Assembly (NCBI GenBank): GCA_021234155.1
Contig: JAJEKV010000005.1
Location: 6,429,216 to 6,493,215 of the forward strand
Direction: 5' to 3'
DNA length: 64,000 nucleotides
Source of the DNA: Isoetes taiwanensis
Lineage: Eukaryota; Streptophyta; Lycopodiopsida; Isoetales; Isoetaceae
Part shown: positions 55,989 to 64,000 of the stretch, one piece after another
Position numbering within the stretch: position 1 is the stretch's first letter
Layout of the letters: each line of letters opens with the position of its first letter
The notes under the pieces: generated by a model
Told to the model about the DNA's origin: nothing
The model's input: only the letters and a program-made list of their open reading frames with translations
Database searches by the model: none
Program-made: the position numbers and the translations under genes

Positions 55989-57291
55989 ATGTACATCTCT
56001 AGTTTATCACCTTTGTTAGTTGGATTGCCATTCAGCATTTTGTTCAGATCCTTCGATCACATAAGATCCCTTGGATCACATTTTGAGAACATTGGAGTGT
56101 TAAACCTCTCGAGCACGATGTCAATATAAATATGTTCAGCTTAAACTTTTGTACATGGCATAATGCCAGTTTCTCAGTTATAATGCCTGTTTCTCATTCA
56201 TTAAATATTTCATCTATAGATGTCATTGCCTCCAATGTCTATGCAGAAACGGATTATACATGTCATTATCTGCCAGCACTGGCTTCTTACTTGTATGCAT
56301 AAAATTCAGCACTGGCTTCTTACTTGTATGTATAAAATTGTGAGCTAGTTCATGCATTGAGTTACTGCGTCTTGCTGTTGTATTACTTGTCTACCAATGC
56401 ATTTTGAAAGGCTAGATTATGATCCAGTTGATCTATTTTGAATTACTGGTGTCATGGTCTATTGAAAATTGAAGGATTAATATTAAGTACAGCAAACTTT
56501 GGCTCAAACATTTGTTGTGAATTAGACAATCTTGGTGTCATGATCCATTGAAAATTGGAGGGAGTGAAAAGAAAATCTCTGGATTCTAATGCTACTGCAA
56601 ACTTTGGCTCAAACGCACTGTCCACGCACGTCAAATTGCTTACTGCATTTTGGATTAAATTGACAAAGTCATTTGAGTACAAGACATTTGAATTCTAAGC
56701 AAACAGAAATACTGTGGCCTGAGCAATAAAAGAATCTGTTATTAAACTCAGTATTCCTGGCTTCCCTTCTTTTAAGAGAGAGACAGTTCAACATTAAACT
56801 TGGCTTCATGACTAGAATGAATCTTTTGGCTTTCCTGCTTTAAAATCGATCATAAGAGACAGTAAAACTGATGAAAGCCTTGTACTTGGCTGCATGACTT
56901 GAATGAGTTGTCATTAAAAAATCAAAGTGCTCTTCTACCCTTCACTAATGGCTAACCAGTTCAATGGCACGAATCAGTTTTAAGTAATGAATTAAAAATG
57001 GCAACACTGTTTCTACACGTTTGGAAATGCATGGATTAATCCAGAAAAAGCCAACAAAAAATTGTCACAAATGCTTGGTTGTAGATGTCACAGCAGAAAT
57101 TGCATTCACATTTTCTGTAAAGAATGAATCAAATTTTTATAAAAGCCCATGCTCTGGCCACAGTATATGTATTTACAATATATACAAAGAACATGGCATT
57201 GTTTAAGTGGGGTTTTTCTTCTTGAATCAACTTAGCAAGCACATGCCCACTTTCAAAAGACCAATATCGTTCTCGTCTCCCGTGGCAACAA
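55989..57291. repeat. Intergenic DNA with local direct repeats
   Basis: A 33-bp unit (CACTGGCTTCTTACTTGTAT...) is tandemly doubled at 56,277-56,341. A ~120-bp unit with GGTGTCATG, ATTGAAAATTG and GCAAACTTTGGCTCAAAC is doubled at about 56,448-56,613. No gene is present. The last few hundred bases are probably the RSH 3' UTR. Confidence 0.6.
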
Positions 57292-60155
57292 CTACGATAG
57301 ACTCGCAATTTGGGGGCTTTCAAGTATTTGGAATCCTCTTCTTGCATCAATTTTACAACTTCCATCGCCATACATCCGCTTTATCTGCTCTCTGTAAACA
57401 TCAATTTCCTTTTTCTCCTCTGCAAGTGGCAGTCGATATTTCAATGCAGGCTCAGACTCTGATGTGTTGGAATCAAACTCAACTAAATCGCCCATTCTCA
57501 ACCTTTGCTGAAAATTTTCAACCACCCTATGATTAACTTTGGGTTTTAAATCTCTGTCACCTAAAATACTATCCCCTGAAAAGAATGAATGTTCTTCATT
57601 GATGCGTTTACGCAGACAATCAACAGTAGAGCCTGGAGGTAACTCTTGAACAACCATCTGTACAAAATGCAGGGAGTCAAAAGAAATATAAACAGGACAG
57701 TGTGCAGCTTTGAGATTAACACAATGTGAAGCACCTCACCTTGTTGTTTCTCAGCATGATCACAAACAACGGATCATCCTCACTTTCAGGGGGGCCACCA
57801 TGCAAGGATGAATGTGGACAATTATCAACATGGAATGGAAACGGGCATGATTGCTTCAGATCAATTTGTGACGGTGAAACTCTCATTTTCGTGTCCATTA
57901 TTTCACTGTGCCACGTAAGTACCCATCTTGCCCATTCGATTCTTTGAAGCAAAAATAAAGAGTGTTTATCATCCCCCTCTTTGTACCTCCAATGTGCAGC
58001 AACCCCGAACTCAGCATGATGATGCATCTTTTGCGTTCTGATCTGAACTTCGAAGGGCAGTCCATCATCACCCCAAACAACAGTATGAAGAGATTGGTAA
58101 CTGCAAACAGAATGGCCAAATCCAGTCAAGCACCCTACTAAAAAATTCCAACACTCGAATGATAGATCCGAGACAAGTCTAGATCATAATTTGAACGTCC
58201 TAAAACGAATTAGCAAATTAAGGAAAAGGCATACCCATTAGGCTTTGGGTTTTTAACATAATCCTTCAGTTTCTTTGAAGAATGCTGCCAGAGCCGATGA
58301 ACAACATCCAAAGCAGCATAGCAGCTCTTTTCATCTGGAACAATTAAGCGTAAGCCTCTTACATCACATATTTCATCAATCCTCCGTCCTTTCCTGCAAA
58401 ACCATACCACCAATAAGAAAGTGTTTCTACATGATCAGCAAAAAAGAAAAAAGAAAAAAAAATAAAAAATAAAAAATAAAAAATAAAAAAAAAATCTACA
58501 TGTCTAATGCAAGACAGTGTCCATACTTGTTCATTTTGCTGAATATACTATAAAGGTTCTTAGAGCGGCCGCATAAGTCACTAAATTGAATTTCTTCCCC
58601 ACGAAGTGCCTGATCCAATCGCCGTATATCAGACATCACCACACCTTCCACACAACGATCAGCCAGTCTAGATGCAAGTTCTTGATATTCAGCTGGATAC
58701 AAGTACTGAAAGCAAAGGTCCTCCATTTCCGCCTTCCAGTTCCAAATACCTAGCCGATTTGCAATTGGCACAAGGATCTCTAATGTTTCGTTAGATATTC
58801 TGCGCTGCTTCTCAGGAGACAAAGGATGCAGTGTTCTCATGTTGTGCAACCGATCTGCCAATTTGATCAAGACAACCCTGACATCTACCATGGCCAAGAA
58901 CATCGTCCGCAATCGGTCTGCTTCCAATGACTTACTAGCTATGTTATTGTCTCTGGCTAATTGGCTAAATTGGCTGAGCTTTGAAACCTAAATATACCAC
59001 ACACAAACAAATAAGCATTTATCCTTCGAAAAGCTATCAAATGCAATGCACAAGAAAAATAAACGGCATGTGCATACCCCCACAACAAGATCCGCAACAT
59101 CATCTCCAAAGAGAGCACGTAGCTGTGCTTCATCAGTGTTGGAATCATCCAAAGTGTCATGCAATAGACCGGCAGCCACTACAGCGCGCTCAGCACCTGC
59201 AAATGCGAGCAATACTGCAGTTTCTACACAGTGTGCTAAATATGGATCTCCACTATGGCGAAACTGCAAAAGGAAATACATTTAAAAATTTATCAGTTGC
59301 AAGTCGAACGACGATAATGCATGATACACAACTAACTACAGGCATACTTACATAACCTTCGTGGGCATCTTGTGCTAGCCGAAATGCCTTGATAATGAAT
59401 GGGTCCATAAATATTTTGTGGCGTGATTGAGCCCCCATAAGAAGATGGTCCGTAGATGGTGGCACTGTAGTATCATCCCTCTTCTTTAAGATATGGCCAG
59501 GTGGTGGCTTTATTGCAATTGGAGCTGCTGGAAAAAGACCACAAGTCTGATGAATTCCTTCATCAATTATGCTTGCCGTTTCATCATCCAATTCCTCACA
59601 AATCAATTCAGCCTCAGTACTTAGGTACCCAATAGCCCTGCTCACCTCCAGCTCTTCCTCACGCTTAAATGGATGACGCAGATCCACAGTTGGAGATGAA
59701 GATCTTCTCCAAGACATCATGGCATGTGTATCAATTGAAGAAGCTATGCCTACACCTTCCCTTGCAGCAAAAGACATTGCACAACTACCATAAGAGCTGC
59801 CATGAGATTGTGGACCTTGGAGCACTGACACAGGGCTTCTTTCCCAAAATTTACAAAAGGATGATGAGGGAATATTTACACTACTAGCGCATCTGTCCCC
59901 TTCCCACAAAGAGCATATGTCATTAGAACTTCGACCTGATGATTCTAGAGAATCAACAGCTGCACAGGAAGCATGCCTAGCATTGGGGCTCGCAAAAAGG
60001 TAAGATAATCCACCTCGTTGTTTAGATCCAGGTGTTGGTACTGGCTGAGACCTGGTATGATGAGTCTCTGAATCCAGTCCTGATGGTGGCATGCCATGAG
60101 GCACACATTGAGCAGACCAGGCAGCAGTGGATGGAGAGCTTGGATACAAAGCCAT
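57292..60155 (-). CDS. RSH: Plastid RelA/SpoT homologue, RSH2/3 type, 778 aa, six exons
   Basis: Exons: 60,155-59,352, 59,263-59,078, 58,987-58,527, 58,393-58,235, 58,100-57,740 and 57,657-57,292. All introns are GT-AG and the joined length is 2,337 bp, a whole number of codons. Exon 1 gives a Ser-rich N-terminus suited to plastid targeting. The HD hydrolase domain follows: [24 protein letters not shown] (about residue 303) and [12 protein letters not shown] (about 373). The synthetase domain has [41 protein letters not shown] and [20 protein letters not shown]-like part ([15 protein letters not shown]) and the EYREEIxRMYDRG-like [13 protein letters not shown] end the protein, plus a 20-residue tail. 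Both catalytic centres look complete, so it should make and degrade (p)ppGpp in chloroplasts. Arabidopsis RSH2/3 are slightly shorter, about 710 aa. The ATG at 60,155 gives [10 protein letters not shown], matching the family start. Confidence 0.95.
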
Positions 60156-61085
60156 CAACACTAACTAAAATCAACTGAACAAAGCTTCAAAGACAATTTT
60201 TTGCTTGATCCAAACAAAGCTAATTGTTAAGAAAACCGGACTTTTTCGCCCAAGTAGTTCTTGAAGAAATTCTATGTAAATAGTGCGATTGGAAACAGCC
60301 CAACAAGCGAAACTCCAACCAACGAGGTCCAGAAATTAAGGTAAGTTCCATCTCACTGTTTATACGATAGATTCTTCCATCTTTCCGGGGTTGCAGTCAT
60401 GTAATCTTCTCTTCCGCTTCCTATTAGCCATCTATAGCATCAAACCGAGTCCAGAAATGAAAAACCCTCTTGTATGGAACTCGCCATGATCGCATTTCCG
60501 CAAGTTTTGCCCCATAAAACAAACCCAGTTACCGAATACTCTAGTTGGAGTCTCTAGTTGGAGTCTAGGAACAGGGCCGAAAGGCTAGGCAAACGGAGGA
60601 GGAGAAGGCGAAGAGTATCAGAAGGACATAGTGCAAGGCAAGAAATAAGCGTTGGAAAAAGACACGGTATCAGAGGAGCGGGGCCATGGCCGACGGCTTG
60701 GACCGAATCTGGCGCCCTGATAAGCAAGTCCGGCGGAAAATCTTAACCTAATGGCGGGATTAGAAATGCCTATAACTTCCTTTAGATCATCTCGACATCT
60801 GTGCTATGGATTAGATCGACTAGCGTTGTTGGACACGCATATTCCTTCTCTGTTTTGTCTGTTGGACTGTCGGTGTGCTAAATTTTTCCATGTATACGTA
60901 TCGGTTACGCATTTTTTCTATACTACGTATTTGTTAGATTCTACTGGTATTATACCAAATTCATGGCGTGTCGTGTCGTAGATAAAGATGTTGGTGCATT
61001 TGTGTGTAATGTACCCCATTGTTCACGTGTAAGATTCCAACTTTGTTGGCGTCTTAAGGCCCTAGCAATGGCCCCTCTGCCATGT
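60156..61085. promoter_or_regulatory. RSH 5' flank
   Basis: This should contain the 5' UTR and promoter. A short duplication, TCTAGTTGGAGTC, lies at about 60,540-60,565, and CT/AG-rich GC-richer DNA extends to about 60,760. I can point to no specific promoter element with confidence. Nothing else codes. Confidence 0.35.
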
Positions 61086-61455
61086 GATGCCTGTGTCGTT
61101 GCTTCACAACCCTTCTCTGGTCTCTGTGGACGTTAAAAATACTCTTCTTCTTCTTCGTGCATGCTTCTCACTTGAGTTGCCCCTCGCGCATAGAAATCAC
61201 ACCCCGTTTTACGCCTTTCATGTTTGGTAGGCTGCAAGTAGAGACCCTACACCTTCTAACTTGGATGGCTGTGTCATTGTGTCAAAACCATTCTTTGGTC
61301 TCCCGTGGACGTGAAAAATGCTCTTCTTCTTGCAGCTTCCCACTTGAATTGCCTCTCGCGCCAAAAAATCACACCCCGTTGTATGTCTTTCATGTTTGGT
61401 AGGCTACAAGTGTACCAGTAGAGACCCTACACCTTTCGACTTGGAAGGCCTTCCA
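61086..61455. repeat. Tandem duplication (~185 bp) containing two LINE tails
   Basis: Two adjacent copies each contain GGTCTCTGTGGACGTTAAAA or a variant (61,119 and 61,297), a CTCTTCTTCTTC simple tail, CCTCTCGCGCC-like sequence, AATCACACCCCGTT, TTTCATGTTTGGTAGGCT, AGTAGAGACCCTACACC and GACTTGGA. A LINE 3' end inserted once and was then duplicated together with its flank. Confidence 0.8.
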
Positions 61456-63049
61456 CTGTGCAAACTGCCAGCTTGCAGCATCTTTAGTGGCTGCATCAAA
61501 GATCTTATTGCACACTATGGACAACTATCTACACACGTCACTTGCCTTGAAGACCAAGTTTTAATAAACATAAACAATGTGAAAGAAAATCTAGAAGTCC
61601 ACTTGTGAACCACTTTGTGTAACCTGACATTTGTTAAGATTTTAATAGCAATGGAATTTATGCACGAATGCAGCTTAACATCTCCATCTTTATATCATCA
61701 TGCATTTGATAACCATTGTCATAGTTCTTGTCCACATGTCATTATAGAATGTATCCCTAAGTCCAACCACGTGCCATATATGCAGTCTAGACGTGTCCAC
61801 ACGTTTATAAGTGTCAAATGGTTGTGTGGACATGTGACATGGAGGAAGTTTGCATTCTCTACACCAGGTCTAATGTCTTCTTGAATGGCAAAATATCCAT
61901 TTATTTATGTTCTCCACCGTCTGGCCTATTCTCTTGGTTAGCACTCTTCTAAAAAACTTCTAGATTGGTTCCAAAGTTTGTAGTTTCAGCATAGCTTTGA
62001 ACTCTTTTTTAAACCAGTTGACGAAAGCTTTAGAAGATGGAATGGAAACATCTTAGAATATTCTAAAATTTAACGGGTCCATCTTGGATGATAACCCATC
62101 TTCTTCTTCTTTTTGTATGCCTTTCTTTTTCTATTTTGAATTGTAGAATGCATTGGAGGCATAGTTTAAAAAAATAAGAAATTGCAAAACTTCGTATAAG
62201 AAAATATATGAAGTAAATAAAATTAGTTCAACTTTAAGCTACCATTAATCGCGATATATATTATCTTGATATTTGGAGGTCTAGAAGTAATGCCCCTAGA
62301 TGAGTATGTACCCTAAAGTTTTTGCCCAACTAAAATAAGGAAAGTTAATACCTTGTGCAATTTGGCTGGAGCAGAACTAGGAGAAGCAGCCCAGTTAGGG
62401 ATTTTATTAATCGAATCTCAGCATGGTAGAACTTCTATTTTTTGGAATATGCTTCAACCTCTATTTGGTGGTAGGATGAGGTTGACGAATCTAGGATAGG
62501 ATAGACTAGCTATCTAGTATTTTTCACATTTTTGAATTTATTTGGATTGGGAAGGATTAAGAAGCAATTTGACCATGAAATAAAACAATGATGAAAGAGG
62601 AGGCACGGACACGTTACCTACCATCCAGACCTTCTATCTTCGTAAGACGACCTCCTGAAAGAGGACGATGGAGAGGAAGAGATAAAAATGCTTCTCTGCT
62701 CTACGCTTTAGTAACCCGTTTTTGGTCCTAAAAGTAATGCCGCTAATGCCGAAAAAAGCATTACACTGCCATGAGGGGAAAGACCCAAAAACATTTCAGG
62801 TAATTAGATTAGAACTTCATTGCCATTTTATAGACTAGTCAAAGCGTCAGATAACACACTCAGAGAATACTTTTTTAAAATAATTTGAACTCCAATGATA
62901 ATGATTAAAACTTCGTTGGAGTTTTGCAAGCTAGGGAAAACTGTTGGCTGATTTTTTCGAGTAGCAGTTAACAGTGTAAGCAGAAGTAACAGGAGTGCTG
63001 CACTGGCACAAGCGGGTTTTTGGCCGAAACACTCCACCATCTCAGAACC
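61456..63049. other. No gene recognised
   Basis: Short scraps only. A minus-strand frame at 62,828-63,058 with a leucine-rich stretch overlaps the LINE and is probably fortuitous. Confidence 0.35.
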
Positions 63050-63764
63050 AGACGACAAGACTTGTACTACTGCTTTGTGGACTTTGTCAAAGCTTTTGAC
63101 CTCCTAGCATAACCCCAAAGAGGATGCAGCAACACCTAGATGTCTTGAGTACCTTCTGCCAGACAACTGGAATGTGCGTCAACCTGGCCAAAACCAAGGT
63201 GCTCCTCGTGTCATCTTTGAAGCAACATAGACAACCCTCACTTCACTTATCGAGGTCAAGAGGTGGGGGTAGTACAGACATACAAGTACCTGGGAGTGGA
63301 GTTCACTACTACAACATATTAGAAAATATTTGTATCACACAGCGGTTGACGACATATTGGAAAGCTTTCTATGCCATGCAAAACAATTCTTATAGAGCAA
63401 AGCTTTATGACTAGTTACACCAGTCGCACTTGTTCAGGCATTGGTGGATCCAGTGCTTCTGTATAGAGGTTAATGATATCACTTACTACTTGGAATGACT
63501 TGAAAATAGAAAGACTTTTTTACTCGAGCACTTGGAGTCAAGCCCACTGTCCCATATCAGATTCTCTTGCAAGACATCGGGTCTTTACCTCTTCAAAAAG
63601 CTTCTCTGAAGCGTCACATCCTCTACTGCCAAAAAATGGTAAGCATGAGCACATGCCTTCACCTCGCCTAGTCATGGGCCCACAATCCTTTAAAGCCTGT
63701 TGGAAGGAGAAAAGAGCCACATCATTTTCCAAATGGCATGTCCAGGAGCAGAGGTGTATATAGG
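63050..63764 (+). mobile_element. LINE reverse-transcriptase fragment, internally deleted
   Basis: LYYCFVDFVKAFDLL (63,062-63,105) is the RT motif with the first catalytic Asp. It is followed almost at once by QQHLDVLSTFCQTTGMCVNL and AKTKVLLVSS, which normally lie some 80 residues downstream beyond the YADD box. YADD itself is missing, so a deletion removed the catalytic centre. VVQTYKYLGVEF (about 63,270, other frame) continues the family pattern. Later frames are decayed. The copy is interrupted at 63,765 by another element's end. Confidence 0.75.
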
Positions 63765-64000
63765 CAAGGATAGACTCAATACTTCATACATCTTATACTT
63801 AATATATATGATTCGTATGATGATCCATTGTTTTGAAGTATAATACGACAAAAAGGAAAATGGCGTCAGAAAATATATGCGTAGGCAAAAGAAACTAAAA
63901 TGTGTAGGCGAACGAAACTTTTGCGTACGTGAATGTTTAGAATCGCTTATGCGAATGCATAGGTTGTTTTGAGCGTCGGTATGCAAAAATTACTTCGTGT
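63765..64000. mobile_element. Left end of a second hAT-like element (cut by the window)
   Basis: CAAGGATAGACTCAATAC at 63,765 closely matches the left end of the 17-kb element (CAGGGATAGGTTCAATAC), and CTTATAC aligns with its TTTTATAC. The region then fills with GGCGTC, GCGTACGTGAATG, TGAGCGTCGG-type words like that element's subterminal repeats. The preceding 8 bases (TATATAGG) would be the target duplication. The other end lies outside the window. Confidence 0.65.

Noticed and set aside
62828-63058. Leucine-rich minus-strand ORF, possible signal peptide
   Set aside because: It overlaps LINE reverse-transcriptase sequence on the other strand and has no further support.

Overview
The window is nuclear DNA from a land plant with a large, transposon-rich genome. 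Evidence for a plant: a plastid-type RelA/SpoT homologue with GT-AG introns, a plastid-targeted atypical thioredoxin, a small cysteine-rich protein of a plant-conserved family, and remnants of a long-chain-alcohol oxidase and an alpha-galactosidase. The compact genes in a sea of cut-and-paste DNA transposons, and transposase families I associate with non-seed plants, make a fern or other non-seed plant my guess; this is inference.

Layout. 0-8 kb: repeats only (a three-unit tandem array, one arm of a 2-kb inverted repeat, microsatellites). 8.1-9.8 kb: a long-chain-alcohol oxidase pseudogene split by a 1.16-kb hAT element with an 8-bp target duplication. 11.6-12.7 kb (-): a four-exon thioredoxin gene, fully resolved. 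13.8-15 kb: a SINE-like head and a foldback element. 15.8-19.4 kb (+): a multi-exon transposon-type gene with coiled coil, RING finger and Ulp1/C48 protease domain, convergent with a decayed transposase-like gene at 21.2-23.9 kb (-).

26.7-47.9 kb is a stack of insertions that can be read in order. A roughly 1.8-kb unit was tandemly duplicated. Copy 1 was then split by a 17,393-bp hAT-like element (28,072-45,464; TSD TTCTGTAC; the intact site survives in copy 2). That element carries two copies of a 2-kb payload, and the second payload copy was in turn split by a 12,024-bp element (32,614-44,637; perfect 32-bp TIRs, 4-bp TSD CTCA; the intact site survives in payload copy 1). The 12-kb element encodes a decayed DUF7869-like transposase on the minus strand and, on the plus strand, a degraded multi-exon gene ending in an NIF/FCP-like phosphatase domain. 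Its non-coding parts hold a family of short hairpins sharing a GCGCC-GGTAGCG core but with different, still complementary arms. This is the most unusual feature of the window.

48-54 kb: LINE 3' ends, the second arm of the 2-kb inverted repeat and gene scraps. 54-56 kb: two small foldback elements and an intact 130-aa cysteine-rich gene. 57.3-60.2 kb (-): a complete six-exon RSH2/3-type (p)ppGpp synthetase/hydrolase gene. 61-64 kb: a duplicated LINE tail, a LINE reverse-transcriptase fragment, and at the window edge the end of a second element related to the 17-kb one.

Only three genes look intact and functional: the thioredoxin, the cysteine-rich protein and RSH. The first and last point to plastid redox and stringent-response functions, but nothing shows that they are co-regulated.
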